A DNA stretch of 64,000 bases from Psychrobacter immobilis (GTDB lineage: Bacteria > Pseudomonadota > Gammaproteobacteria > Pseudomonadales > Moraxellaceae): positions 1 through 64,000 of the forward strand of contig NZ_CAJGZQ010000015.1 of the NCBI RefSeq assembly GCF_904846185.1. The letters run 5' to 3'. The notes beneath the pieces were generated by a model. It saw nothing but the letters and a program-made list of their open reading frames with translations, was not told the DNA's origin and made no database searches. Position numbers and translations under genes: made by a program. Shown here one piece after another: positions 27,786-37,145 of this stretch (position 1 is the stretch's first letter; each line of letters begins with the position of its first letter).

Positions 27786-28724
27786 TTAGCTTTCATTATG
27801 TACTACTTTATTAGCGATTCCAAAAGGAATATGAACTGATGGCAATACACCAGATGATTTCAAATGTGTCATCTGGTCGTCAAAAAAGATATGAGGCTTT
27901 AATATCTCAAGAACCTTTGATTTGTCTACTCCGCCCATAAAAAAAGCTTCATTTGCAAGAATACCCCATTCACGCATTGTGTTAATTGCACGTTTATGTG
28001 AAGGTGCGTTTCTTGCAGTGACGATAGAGACTCTTACCATTGGTTCATAATTAGGGTTTTCAAGCTTATAATCATTTTCAAGTTTTTGAATATGAGAAAT
28101 ACGGTCAATAAAATTCTTTAGTGGTCCTGGATTATGAGCTATATCAACCTTAGTAGACTCATGGAGGTGAAACTCATCAAGGTTTTTATTTTCTTTATAA
28201 ACACTTTCAGATTCATCGTCGATTATCACGCCATCAAAATCGAATGCTATTCTCAATTGCGTATCTTCAATATTATCAGAAATATCTCCATGTAAAATCT
28301 GACCTGCTGGGTAACCTGCCTCTATTGCTTGTTTAACGTCTCCCTCATTAGCAGATAAAAATAATTCAATATCAAAGGCTGGAATATATTCGTGTGCTGA
28401 TCGACCTTGCAAAAAAACCGCACGAGTAATAGAAAGGTTATAATGTTCAATTGAGTTAATAACCCTGAGGCCGGTGTCAGGATCATTGCGTGATAATAAA
28501 ATAACTTCTACTAACGGATCTTTAAGCAGCTCATTTAGCTTCAATAGTCTCCTGATAAAAGGGTAGGCGACCCCAGTATTAAGAGCATCATCTTGATTCT
28601 TTCTCTGATATTCTCTATAGGCTTGCTCGCCTTCTGTCCTGAATATACTATCTGATTCTTTAAGATCAAATAATGCGCTTGATGAAATACCGATAACTAG
28701 TTTTTCTGTAAGATCGTAAGCCAT
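27786..28724 (-). CDS. 5'-nucleotidase, cytosolic cN-I family
   Basis: 312 residues. The LVIGISSSALFDLKESD N terminus, RVINSIEHYNLSITRAVFLQGRS, and RIAFDFDGVIIDDESE (HAD-type Asp-x-Asp nucleophile motif, ~153-168) match the family of eukaryotic NT5C1 and its bacterial relatives, which dephosphorylate nucleoside monophosphates such as AMP. No signal peptide, so cytosolic. AAGGAGAC precedes the start. It lies 14 bp downstream of prpF and upstream of the ABC exporter, so it is likely read with prpF, though it has no known link to propionate breakdown. Confidence 0.85.
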   Translation of the reverse strand: MAYDLTEKLVIGISSSALFDLKESDSIFRTEGEQAYREYQRKNQDDALNTGVAYPFIRRLLKLNELLKDPLVEVILLSRNDPDTGLRVINSIEHYNLSITRAVFLQGRSAHEYIPAFDIELFLSANEGDVKQAIEAGYPAGQILHGDISDNIEDTQLRIAFDFDGVIIDDESESVYKENKNLDEFHLHESTKVDIAHNPGPLKNFIDRISHIQKLENDYKLENPNYEPMVRVSIVTARNAPSHKRAINTMREWGILANEAFFMGGVDKSKVLEILKPHIFFDDQMTHLKSSGVLPSVHIPFGIANKVVHNES

Positions 28725-28738
28725 TTAAGTCTCCTTAA

Positions 28739-29980
28739 CTAAAAAGCATCCGCTGGTACAAACACTTCACCAACCATAATACGGCGTGCCGAGCGGCTCA
28801 TCGAGACTTTTTTGGCTTGCCAGCGTCCATCGACTTGCTCGGTTTTTCCACCTACAAGTAAGGTTCCTGAAGGGTGACCAAAACGCACCTCGGTCAGCTC
28901 GCCTGCACCTGCTGCTTCATTGACCAATGTCCCTTGCGTGGTCGCTGCGGCGGCAATAGCGACCGCTGCTGTGCCCATCATCGCATGATGCAATTGACCC
29001 ATACTCATCGCCCGTACGACCAGATCAATATCATTGGCATGAACGGCTTTGCCACTTGAAGCGGTATAGCTTTGTGCAGGGGCAACCCAAGCAATTTTAG
29101 GAATATGTTGACTGGTTTGCGCTTCACTGACGTCTTTAAATAGCCCCATCGCCACGCCGCCCTTTGCGCGAATCATCTCAAGCTTGGCAAGTAGCTCACC
29201 ATCGCCATTGATGTCGCCTTGCAACTCAGTACCGGTAAAGCCCAAATCTTCTGCTCTCATAAAGATGGTTGGGATACCAGCACTAATAAAAGTTGCCTTG
29301 ACGCTATCAGTATTTAGACTACAGTCAGAGACATCAAAATCATCGACCAAGTTGCCAGTGGGGAACATGTCACTTGATGAATCAACGGGATCAATAAATT
29401 CGATTTTGACTTCGGCGGCTGGGAAGGTGACGCCGTCTAGTTCAAAATCGCCGATTTCTTGTACTTGCACTTTTCCTTGCTCATCAGTATAAACAGGTAC
29501 ATGAGCGATAATCGTTTTACCGATATTTTCTTGCCAAATACGTACTTCGCAAATGACGTTATCCGTACTTTCATTAATACTATTAGCCACTTTATCGGCA
29601 TCGACCAAACCCATATTAATGGCACAAGCACCTACCGCAGCGGTTAAATTGCCACAGTTACCAGCCCAATCAATCATTGGTTTGGCGATATTGACTTGTC
29701 CAAACAGATAGTTCACATCGTGGTCTGAGCTAGAAGACTCAGATAAGATTACCGTTTTTGAGGTGCTAGAGCTGCCATTGCCTAGACCATCTATTTGCTT
29801 GCCATAAGGGTCAGGGCTACCGATGACACGTAGCAGAAACTTATCGCGCGACTCGCCAGCAACTTGGCAACGCTTTGGTAAATCAGATAGTTTAAAGAAT
29901 GTACCTTTTGAGGTGCCGCCACGCATATAGGTGGCGGGGACAGATAGTTGTGGGGCAAAAGCAGGGTTTGGTCGGGTCAT
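28739..29980 (-). CDS. prpF: 2-methylaconitate cis-trans isomerase PrpF
   Basis: 413 residues. PrpF isomerises trans-2-methylaconitate, made by AcnD from 2-methylcitrate, to the cis form so AcnD or aconitase can hydrate it. The N-terminal VPATYMRGGTSKGTFFKL (residues ~14-31) and later PDPYGKQIDGLGNGSSSTSKT and DWAGNCGNLTAAVGACAIN (catalytic Cys region of the diaminopimelate-epimerase-like fold) are diagnostic. AGGAATA precedes the start. It is 13 bp downstream of a Sel1-repeat lipoprotein gene, not directly beside acnD as in most prp operons. Confidence 0.93.
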   Translation of the reverse strand: MTRPNPAFAPQLSVPATYMRGGTSKGTFFKLSDLPKRCQVAGESRDKFLLRVIGSPDPYGKQIDGLGNGSSSTSKTVILSESSSSDHDVNYLFGQVNIAKPMIDWAGNCGNLTAAVGACAINMGLVDADKVANSINESTDNVICEVRIWQENIGKTIIAHVPVYTDEQGKVQVQEIGDFELDGVTFPAAEVKIEFIDPVDSSSDMFPTGNLVDDFDVSDCSLNTDSVKATFISAGIPTIFMRAEDLGFTGTELQGDINGDGELLAKLEMIRAKGGVAMGLFKDVSEAQTSQHIPKIAWVAPAQSYTASSGKAVHANDIDLVVRAMSMGQLHHAMMGTAAVAIAAAATTQGTLVNEAAGAGELTEVRFGHPSGTLLVGGKTEQVDGRWQAKKVSMSRSARRIMVGEVFVPADAF

Positions 29981-29993
29981 TTTTTTATTCCTA

Positions 29994-30671
29994 TTATTTT
30001 AGTACGATATATTCATCACCGTTTTGAATGACCATTGTTAATGATTCAATAGATTGCGGCGACAACATATTTAAAGACTCACTGGTTTCTTCAGAGCTTT
30101 GTGCAGCTGCTTGTTGCAGCCAATAACGTGCTTTTTCTTCATTTTTTCGAACACCCCATCCGTTTAAATAGGCTGCTGCTAAAAAGTTCTGTGCCTGCAG
30201 ATCGCCTTCTTTTGAGGCAATAGACAAAAGCTTAGCAGCTTTAGTCAAATCTTGCTTGGTACCCCGTCCTTTTATATACATAAGGGCTAAAGTTGTCACG
30301 GCATGAATAAATCCACTTTCAGCGGACAAACTGTACCAGTAACACGCTGCTACTAAGTCTTGACCGACACCATCACCAGTATGAAATTTAAGCGCCAAGA
30401 GATACTGCGAAACTGGGTCGCCTTCATCAATGCCAGGTCTCAAATCGGACTTAGCCATTTCAAGTTGTTCCCGTCGAATTTGTATAATACTATCAACGGA
30501 TTCTTGTATATCGCGGCCGGTACGTACATTAGAAACCCAACAACCAATAATAATAGCAATAACGACAATGGAAATAGAGACGTCTACCATTGATAAATCA
30601 GTGAGACTACTACAACCGCTAAGATTCAATACAGAAATCAAAATAATAAAAGTTCTATTGATGTTTTTCAT
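29994..30671 (-). CDS. Sel1-repeat lipoprotein
   Basis: 225 residues from ATG 30671; a longer reading begins with TTG and would bury the signal. The N terminus MKNINRTFIILISVLNLSGC is a lipoprotein signal with lipobox LSGC. A second hydrophobic stretch (VDVSISIVVIAIIIGCWVSN) follows at ~33-52 and may anchor it. Three Sel1-like (SLR) repeats cover about 85-195 (for example AVTTLALMYIKGRGTKQDLTKA, AQNFLAAAYLNGWGVRKNEE). SLR proteins serve as protein-interaction scaffolds. It lies between acnD and prpF, an unusual place, and 13 bp before prpF. Confidence 0.8.
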   Translation of the reverse strand: MKNINRTFIILISVLNLSGCSSLTDLSMVDVSISIVVIAIIIGCWVSNVRTGRDIQESVDSIIQIRREQLEMAKSDLRPGIDEGDPVSQYLLALKFHTGDGVGQDLVAACYWYSLSAESGFIHAVTTLALMYIKGRGTKQDLTKAAKLLSIASKEGDLQAQNFLAAAYLNGWGVRKNEEKARYWLQQAAAQSSEETSESLNMLSPQSIESLTMVIQNGDEYIVLK

Positions 30672-30828
30672 GCCACTTCTTATGATAAAAAATGACAATT
30701 ATACTAAATAGAAAAACAAATGTTTATTTTTTAAGAAAATTCATTTAAATAAAGTACGATAAGTAATGTATTTAATGGATAGAAGCCTAATAAGACTAAA
30801 GAGTATCAGAATCTATTGTGAGACTACT

Positions 30829-30866
30829 AAAAAAGCCAATGCCATATAAATATAACATTGGCTTTT
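30829..30866 (-). terminator. Terminator after acnD
   Basis: AAAGCCAATG and CATTGGCTTT form a 10-bp stem around a 14-nt loop, with six A on the plus strand at the low-coordinate end (T run for the minus-strand transcript). It separates acnD from the Sel1-prpF transcript, which should then have its own promoter. Confidence 0.8.
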
Positions 30867-30908
30867 GTCACGTGTACGGCAGCTATCGCTGTTGTTTATT
30901 CGTTTCTA

Positions 30909-33566
30909 TTAAACGATATCTAACGTGCCATCGATAAACTCTTTAGCAAAGCGCTGGAGCATACCGCCAGCGTTATACATTTTAACTTCATCAGCGGTAT
31001 CTAAGCGGCATTTCACTGAGGCTTTATCGACAGTACCATCTGTTCGGTTAATGACCAATGTCATCTCACCGCCGGCAGACACTTCGCCTTCGATATCAAA
31101 TACTTCAGTACCATCGATATTAAGCGTATTACGATTGACACCTTCTTTAAACTGCAAGGGTAGCGCGCCCATACCGACCAAGTTTTGACGATGGATACGC
31201 TCAAAATCTTCAGCAACCACTACTTCAACGCCTGCTAAACGCACACCTTTAGCAGCCCAATCACGGCTTGAGCCTTGACCATAGCCGTCGCCGGCGATGA
31301 TGATAAGCGGTTGCTCTCGATTCATATAGGTCTCGATTGCTTCCCACATACGCATGACTTGACCTTCAGGCTCTACTCTAGCAAGCGAACCTTGTATTAC
31401 TTCACCTTTCTCGTCACGTACCATCTCATTCAATAGCTTAGGATTGGCAAAGGTAGCACGCTGCGCCGTTAAGTGATCGCCACGATGGGTTGCGTAAGAG
31501 TTATAGTCTTCTGCTGGCAGACCCATGGTATCAAGGTACTCGCCAGCAGCTGAGTCACCCAAAATCGCATTAGACGGTGATAAATGGTCAGTAGTGATGT
31601 TATCACCCAATACCGCTAATGGACGCATGCCTTTTAGCTTATTCATCGCTGCCATTTTGCCTTCCCAATACGGCGGACGGCGGATATAAGTCGTCTGTTC
31701 ACGCCAGTTATAGAGCGGACTTAATGCTTTACCCGTGTCTTTTTTGGCTTCGTCAAACATCGGAATATAAACAGCGTTAAATTGTTCAGGCTTCACGGCT
31801 TTGGCAACGATGGCATCCACTTCGTCATCATCAAACCAAATGTCTTTTAAATAAACGTCATTGCCGTTTTGATCTTTACCTAATGAATCTTTTTCGATAT
31901 CAAAGCGAATATTACCGGCTATAGCATAGGCAATCACCAATGGTGGCGACGCTAAAAACGCTTGCTTGGCATACGGGTGGATACGACCATCAAAGTTACG
32001 GTTGCCTGATAACACGGCGGTAGTGAACAAATCATTATCAATGATTTCTTTTTCGATATCTGGGTCAAGTGCGCCGCTCATACCATTACAAGTGGTACAA
32101 GCAAAGCCAACCACATCAAAGCCGATTTCTTGCAATTCTGGCATCAAGCCGGCTTCTTCTAGGTACATTTTGACCGTTTTTGAGCCTGGTGCTAAAGATG
32201 ATTTCACCCAAGGTTTCCGTAACAAGCCTTTAGCATTGGCGTTACGGGCGACGAGGCCTGCAGCGACCATGTTACGTGGGTTTGAGGTGTTGGTACAGCT
32301 GGTAATAGCCGCGATAATCACCGCACCATCTGGCATCATACCGTCTTTGGGTTCTGGTAATTTTTCATCAGCACCGTGGGCAATACCTTTTGCTACCAAA
32401 TCGGTGGTTGATACGCGAGCATGTGGACGTGAAGGGCCCGCCATGTTACGGACGACAGCTGACAAATCAAACTCTAGGACGCGGGCGTATTCGGCTTTTT
32501 CCATGCCGTCAGCCCATAGACCCACTTGCTTGGCATACTGCTCAACCAGTTTAATCTGATCTTCACTACGACCGGTTAGGCGTAGATAGTCGATGGTTTG
32601 TTCATCGATATAGAACATCGCCGCGGTTGCGCCATATTCTGGCGTCATATTAGAGATGGAAGCACGGTCACCAACACTTAGCTGACGTGCACCTTCACCG
32701 AAGAATTCAATATAAGTAGAGACCACGCCTGCATCACGTAAGAACTCAGTCATCGCAAGTACGAGATCCGTACCGGTAATGCCTTTTTGCAGTTTGCCGG
32801 TTAATTTAACCCCAACGTAATCCGGTAGGCGCATATACGATGGATTGCCCAGCATGACGCTCTCAGCTTCAAGCCCGCCAACACCGATGGAGATAACACC
32901 TAAAGCATCAACCATTGGCGTATGGCTATCGGTACCGACCAAGGTGTCAGCAAAAGCGACTTGTTCACCGGCTTTATTGTGCACGACCTGTACAACAGGC
33001 GACATTTTTTCTAGATTGATCTGATGCATGATGCCGTTACCCGGTGGCACGACGTTTACATTGTCAAAGGCATACTGACACCAGTTGATAAAGTGAAAAC
33101 GGTCATCGTTACGGCGCTCTTCAATAGCACGGTTTTTCTCAAAAGCGTTTTCTTCAAAGCCTGCATGCTCAACAGCTAGCGAGTGATCAACGATGAGCTG
33201 AGTCGGTACAATAGGGTTTACTTTTGATGGGTCACCGCCTTGCTCAGCGATGGCATCACGTAGACCAGCCAAATCAACAAACGCCGTCTGACCCAAAATA
33301 TCATGACAAACCACGCGGGCAGGGTACCAAGGAAAATCTAAATCTTGTTTGCCTTCGATATGCTGCTTAAGCGCATCGGTTAACTCTTCTGGTGGGCAAC
33401 GGCGTACTAGGTTCTCACACAGTACTTTTGAGCAGAATGGTAGCTTGTCATAAGCACCAGCTTCGATACTCTCGACAGCCTCACGGGTGTCAAAGTAATA
33501 AAGATCAGTATCTGGAAGCTGTTTTTTGAATTGTTCGTTCATTTGTTGTACGAGGGCGTTGTCCAT
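30909..33566 (-). CDS. acnD: Fe/S-dependent 2-methylisocitrate dehydratase AcnD
   Basis: 885 residues, expected length. AcnD is an aconitase-family enzyme that dehydrates 2-methylcitrate to trans-2-methylaconitate with PrpF as partner. The Fe-S ligands are visible in AAITSCTNTSNPRNM (~416-430) and GFACTTCNGMSGALDP (~482-497). Active-site segments include FADTLVGTDSHTPMVDALGV, DNITTDHLSPSNAI and GDGYGQGSSRDWAAKG. The CTTCNGMSG form is the AcnD-like variant of the CTTCIGNSG motif of AcnA. AAGGTGAC precedes the start. It is downstream of prpC by 319 bp, and followed by a terminator. Confidence 0.95.
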   Translation of the reverse strand: MDNALVQQMNEQFKKQLPDTDLYYFDTREAVESIEAGAYDKLPFCSKVLCENLVRRCPPEELTDALKQHIEGKQDLDFPWYPARVVCHDILGQTAFVDLAGLRDAIAEQGGDPSKVNPIVPTQLIVDHSLAVEHAGFEENAFEKNRAIEERRNDDRFHFINWCQYAFDNVNVVPPGNGIMHQINLEKMSPVVQVVHNKAGEQVAFADTLVGTDSHTPMVDALGVISIGVGGLEAESVMLGNPSYMRLPDYVGVKLTGKLQKGITGTDLVLAMTEFLRDAGVVSTYIEFFGEGARQLSVGDRASISNMTPEYGATAAMFYIDEQTIDYLRLTGRSEDQIKLVEQYAKQVGLWADGMEKAEYARVLEFDLSAVVRNMAGPSRPHARVSTTDLVAKGIAHGADEKLPEPKDGMMPDGAVIIAAITSCTNTSNPRNMVAAGLVARNANAKGLLRKPWVKSSLAPGSKTVKMYLEEAGLMPELQEIGFDVVGFACTTCNGMSGALDPDIEKEIIDNDLFTTAVLSGNRNFDGRIHPYAKQAFLASPPLVIAYAIAGNIRFDIEKDSLGKDQNGNDVYLKDIWFDDDEVDAIVAKAVKPEQFNAVYIPMFDEAKKDTGKALSPLYNWREQTTYIRRPPYWEGKMAAMNKLKGMRPLAVLGDNITTDHLSPSNAILGDSAAGEYLDTMGLPAEDYNSYATHRGDHLTAQRATFANPKLLNEMVRDEKGEVIQGSLARVEPEGQVMRMWEAIETYMNREQPLIIIAGDGYGQGSSRDWAAKGVRLAGVEVVVAEDFERIHRQNLVGMGALPLQFKEGVNRNTLNIDGTEVFDIEGEVSAGGEMTLVINRTDGTVDKASVKCRLDTADEVKMYNAGGMLQRFAKEFIDGTLDIV

Positions 33567-33885
33567 AAGTCACCTTTGGCTGTTGGCTAATTATAATAAA
33601 TCGTTAAACGTCAATATTAGGTAAAAGTCATTCCTTTAGCAAAATCATCGTTCGTTATTATAGGCTTTGCTAAAGAAGCGATATTGAAAAGTAAAAAGAC
33701 GTGGTTTATATAAAGAAATGTTTATATGAAAAAGACAGCGTATGACGATTAAGCCCAAACAGACAATAAGGCTCAATCATCATATCGTTACCAGCCAGCA
33801 CTATTGCTAGCTGATAGTAATTATTTGGCAAAAAGCACTGAACAATCATCATTCAAAACTGAATAACAGCTACTTAATAATAAGC
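33567..33885. other. Intergenic region between prpC and acnD
   Basis: 319 bp, AT-rich, without a plausible ORF. It holds an imperfect hairpin at 33792-33813 (CAGCCAGC / GCTAGCTG around 6 nt) with no T run after it, so it may be an RNA-processing or stability hairpin rather than a terminator. acnD's own promoter, if any, would be here. Confidence 0.4.
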
Positions 33886-35025
33886 TTAACGCGCATTCAT
33901 ATCTGGTACTGGACGCAATTCTTCGCCAGTGTACTCTGCGCTTGGGCGAATGATGCGGTTATTAGCACGTTGCTCAAATACGTGTGCCGCCCAGCCCGTT
34001 AGACGCGAGCAGACAAAGATTGGCGTGAACAGTTTGGTTGGGATACCCATGAAGTGATAGGCAGAAGCATGGAAAAAGTCGGCATTACAGAACAGTTTTT
34101 TCTCGCGCCACATGACTTCTTCACAGCGCACTGATACTGGGTATAGCACCTCATCACCAACATCCGCTGCCAGTTTTTCAGCCCAGCCTTTAATCACCAC
34201 GTTACGCGGATCTGACTCGCTATAGATGGCATGACCAAAGCCCATAATTTTGTCTTTACGCGCCAGCATACCCATCATTTCTTCTTCGGCTTCATCAGGT
34301 GAGCTAAAGCCTTCAATCATATCCATTGCCGCCTCATTCGCGCCGCCATGAAGAGGGCCTCGCAATGAGCCAATCGCACCTGTTATACAAGAATGGATAT
34401 CAGATAGCGTAGAGGCGCAAACGCGTGCCGTAAAGGTTGAAGCGTTAAACTCATGCTCTGCGTAGAGGATAAGCGAGACGTTCATCACTTTTGTGTGTAG
34501 CTCGTTTGGTTTCTCACCCTTTAACAGATGCAAGAAGTGACCGCCAATGGTCGCATCATCGGTTTCGGTTTCGATACGCACATTGTCATGGGTAAAACGA
34601 TACCAGTAGTTGATGATAGAAGGGAATACCGCAAGCATGCGATCTGCTTGGTCGTTTTCTTCCTCAAAACTCATTTCGGTTTCTAAGTTACCCAGCATAG
34701 AGCAACCTGTACGTAATACATCCATCGGATGCGATTCGGCAGGGATACGCTCAAGCACGTCTTTTAATGACTGTGGTAGACCGCGAAGGGTCTTTAGCTT
34801 GGCTTGATAAGCATCAAGCTCGGTTTGGTTTGGCAAGTTGCCGTATAGCAGCAAATAAGCCACTTCTTCAAATATGCATTTGTCTGCCAGTTCTGATACA
34901 TCATAACCGCGATAGGTCAGACCTGATCCTGACTTGCCGACGGTAGATAGCGCGGTCTTGCCAGCTACTTGTCCGCGCAGACCTGCGCCTGACAATACTT
35001 TTGTTGATGGGTTTTGTGCTGCCAT
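33886..35025 (-). CDS. prpC: 2-methylcitrate synthase PrpC
   Basis: 379 residues, the size of short bacterial citrate-synthase relatives. It condenses propionyl-CoA with oxaloacetate. LSGAGLRGQVAGKTALSTVG and GLTYRGYDVSELAD open the protein; RGPLHGGANEAAMDMI (~225) and KDKIMGFGHAIYSESDPRN (~258-276) hold the catalytic histidines, and FVCSRLTGWAAHVFEQ (~341) contributes the Arg. These segments match PrpC rather than GltA, and the prp context confirms it. AAAGGAAT precedes the start. A five-copy 8-bp tandem repeat lies 45-84 bp upstream. Confidence 0.94.
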   Translation of the reverse strand: MAAQNPSTKVLSGAGLRGQVAGKTALSTVGKSGSGLTYRGYDVSELADKCIFEEVAYLLLYGNLPNQTELDAYQAKLKTLRGLPQSLKDVLERIPAESHPMDVLRTGCSMLGNLETEMSFEEENDQADRMLAVFPSIINYWYRFTHDNVRIETETDDATIGGHFLHLLKGEKPNELHTKVMNVSLILYAEHEFNASTFTARVCASTLSDIHSCITGAIGSLRGPLHGGANEAAMDMIEGFSSPDEAEEEMMGMLARKDKIMGFGHAIYSESDPRNVVIKGWAEKLAADVGDEVLYPVSVRCEEVMWREKKLFCNADFFHASAYHFMGIPTKLFTPIFVCSRLTGWAAHVFEQRANNRIIRPSAEYTGEELRPVPDMNAR

Positions 35026-35069
35026 GATGAAATTCCTTTTGTGGGTAGCTTTTTGGGTGAAAACCGGTG

Positions 35070-35109
35070 TTTCTAAGTTTCTAAGTTTCTAAGTTTCTAA
35101 GTTTCTAAT
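35070..35109 (-). repeat. Tandem repeat, five copies of TTTCTAAG
   Basis: Plus-strand TTTCTAAG repeated four times followed by TTTCTAAT, 8-bp unit, total 40 bp, perfect except the last base. It lies in the 129-bp gap between the lipoprotein stop (35154) and the prpC start (35025), 45 bp upstream of the prpC ATG. Confidence 0.95.
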
Positions 35110-35153
35110 AATAAATTTGTCAGTTGATGACTGACTATAGCGCCAGTCAAGTA

Positions 35154-35807
35154 TTACGCAGGCTGTTCAGGCTGTGGACCATCTAAATCGACATTACAAC
35201 GCTTGAATTCGGCTTCAATAGGAACGTTCAAGACTTCCATTGCGCTGCCTTCGCCTTCTGCATTATTGATTTTCATGTACTTGACACCCAGTGGTGATTC
35301 CATGAATGTCTGAATCTCAGTCATCTCCTCTGGAGTAGGGTCAGCCATTGGTGTTGCAATCTCTTCACCATTCATGACGCGCAGTTGCTCATTACCAAAC
35401 GTAATCAGCTTTTTCCCTACCTCTGACGTATAAAAGTCATCCAACTCTTGTAACTCTGCATCGGTAAACTGACTCTTATAGAAGCTATCGACTTCGGCTT
35501 TACCCAAGTCTTTGTCGCGTGATTCGAGACAGCTGACTTGCTCTGCACTGAGCGCACCACTATTGATAACTGGTGCGAACAATAGACTGTCGACGGTATC
35601 TAGCGTAATCGTCGTCATGACCAAGTCATCTTGAGTGGCAGGTGCAGGAGCCTGTTTGGTAGTATCAACTTCAGCAGTGCTTGCACCACTGGTCGTATCA
35701 TCAGCGGTTTCTGGTGTTTTATCACAGCCCGTCATGAATAATAGCGCCGCAAGCGTGCTGCTCAGTAGTGACGTTTTAAGAGCAGTATTAGCAGTAAAAA
35801 ATGGCAT
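35154..35807 (-). CDS. Lipoprotein with DUF2059-like domain
   Basis: 217 residues from ATG 35807 (a longer frame opens with TTG and puts the signal too far in). The signal LLSSTLAALLFMTGCDKTPE has an FMTGC lipobox, so the mature protein is lipid-anchored. A Thr/Ala/Asp linker is followed by FYKSQFTDAELQELDDFYTS and EVGKKLITFGNEQL, resembling the DUF2059 unit found in secreted proteins of unknown role. It lies between prpB and prpC and may be carried on the prp transcript. No link to propionate is known. Confidence 0.7.
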   Translation of the reverse strand: MPFFTANTALKTSLLSSTLAALLFMTGCDKTPETADDTTSGASTAEVDTTKQAPAPATQDDLVMTTITLDTVDSLLFAPVINSGALSAEQVSCLESRDKDLGKAEVDSFYKSQFTDAELQELDDFYTSEVGKKLITFGNEQLRVMNGEEIATPMADPTPEEMTEIQTFMESPLGVKYMKINNAEGEGSAMEVLNVPIEAEFKRCNVDLDGPQPEQPA

Positions 35808-35900
35808 AAATAACCTAAAAGTAAATGAAGACGGATTTCGAAAAAATAACACACTCAAAGGTGAGCTATCTTTTCAGTATTGCCAATGAAGAATGCCTAA

Positions 35901-36791
35901 CTACTTATTAGCAAATAGCTTGTCTAGCGTCTGCTCAAACTCATGATAATTTAAGAAATCATACAGCTCCATGCGGGTTTGCATGGTATCAACAACTTTT
36001 TCTTGGGTGCCATCAGTCAATAGATGCTGATAAACGTTTAATGCCGCTTTGTTCATCGCACGGAATGCTGATAGCGGGTACAACACCATCTCTACACCCA
36101 CGCTATACAGTTGATCAGTGGTGTAAAGGTCGGTCTGACCAAACTCTGTCATGTTGGCGAGTACTGGGATATCCAATACGTCAGTGAACTTACGATACAT
36201 TTCGATATCGGTTAACGCCTCGGCAAAAATCATGTCTGCGCCTGCTTCTTGGAAGGCAACGGCGCGCTCGACAGCAGCGTCTAAGCCTTCTACCGATAGC
36301 GCATCTGTACGTGCCATGACCACAAAATCAGGATCCGTTTTGGCATCCAATGCCGCTTTTAAGCGATCAACCATTTCTGAAATACTGACGATTTCTTTAT
36401 TTGGGCGATGACCACAGCGCTTTTGCGCCACTTGGTCTTCGATATGTACCGCTGCCACGCCCGCTTTTTCCATTTTTCTGATGGTCTGGGCGATGTTAAA
36501 CGCACCACCAAAACCAGTGTCGATATCGACTAATAACGGCGTATCAACTGCGTCAGTGATACGGCGTGCATCTTCTAGCACATTATCAAGGCTAGTCATA
36601 CCCAAATCAGGAAGACCAAATGAGGCATTTGCCACACCAGCACCAGAGAGATATAACGCTTGGTGACCGACTTGGGTTGCCATCATTGCAGTATAGGCAT
36701 TGATAGCACCTGCAATTTGTAGTGGCTGGTTGTTATCATTTTTTTGAGTGAGGGCACTGCGAAAGCGTGCGCCAGCAGATGATAGAGTCAT
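35901..36791 (-). CDS. prpB: 2-methylisocitrate lyase PrpB
   Basis: 296 residues from ATG 36791, chosen for AAGGA seven bases upstream; a TTG 57 bp earlier would add a non-family tail. PrpB cleaves 2-methylisocitrate to pyruvate and succinate, the last step of the methylcitrate cycle. [21 protein letters not shown] (Mg-binding Asp) and [16 protein letters not shown] (catalytic Cys in RCGH) are diagnostic of the isocitrate-lyase/PEP-mutase superfamily PrpB branch. It is the first prp gene of the minus-strand series and likely carries the main promoter in the AT-rich gap upstream. Confidence 0.94.
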   Translation of the reverse strand: MTLSSAGARFRSALTQKNDNNQPLQIAGAINAYTAMMATQVGHQALYLSGAGVANASFGLPDLGMTSLDNVLEDARRITDAVDTPLLVDIDTGFGGAFNIAQTIRKMEKAGVAAVHIEDQVAQKRCGHRPNKEIVSISEMVDRLKAALDAKTDPDFVVMARTDALSVEGLDAAVERAVAFQEAGADMIFAEALTDIEMYRKFTDVLDIPVLANMTEFGQTDLYTTDQLYSVGVEMVLYPLSAFRAMNKAALNVYQHLLTDGTQEKVVDTMQTRMELYDFLNYHEFEQTLDKLFANK

Positions 36792-37077
36792 GTGAGTGTC
36801 CTTGCATAGAGAGATAGTATTATCGTTATTGTGTTCGATTATACTCAATAATCAGTGAGTGCAAAGCATTGTTTGAGCACAATAATTTAAATAATTTAAA
36901 TAAATAGTTTATTAAAATTAATATTATTCACCATATGAATAGCATTATCTATAAAGTAATGGTTTGCTTAAGCTATTATTCATATTGCTGAATTTGCAAA
37001 GACACGTATAGCCCATGATTTACATTTATTTACAATAGCGGTTGCGCTTATTTTTATCGATTCATGGTTTTAGCTTA
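36792..37077. other. AT-rich intergenic region upstream of prpB
   Basis: About 290 bp between prpB and the NRAMP-like gene's terminator, very AT-rich (for example a TTTAAATAA-type stretch at 36885-36930). It is the likely prpB promoter region; no operator palindrome stands out clearly. Confidence 0.4.
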
Positions 37078-37114
37078 CCAAAAAGCCCTAATAGCTAAGC
37101 TAAAAGGGCTTTTA
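37078..37114 (-). terminator. Terminator of the NRAMP-like gene
   Basis: AAAAGCCCT and AGGGCTTTT are paired around a 14-nt loop with an A run on the plus strand at 37080-37084 (T run for the minus transcript), 30 bp after the stop. It insulates prpB from the upstream gene. Confidence 0.8.
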
Positions 37115-37145
37115 TGATATAAATAGATATTTTTAAAACCGATAT

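Noticed and set aside
31966..32559. 197-codon open frame on the plus strand
   Set aside because: It lies antisense to acnD, has no ribosome site, and its residue pattern follows the codon bias of the opposite strand.
35070..35109. Short repeats as a CRISPR or iteron array
   Set aside because: An 8-bp unit with no spacers; no replication gene nearby. Treated as a simple tandem repeat.
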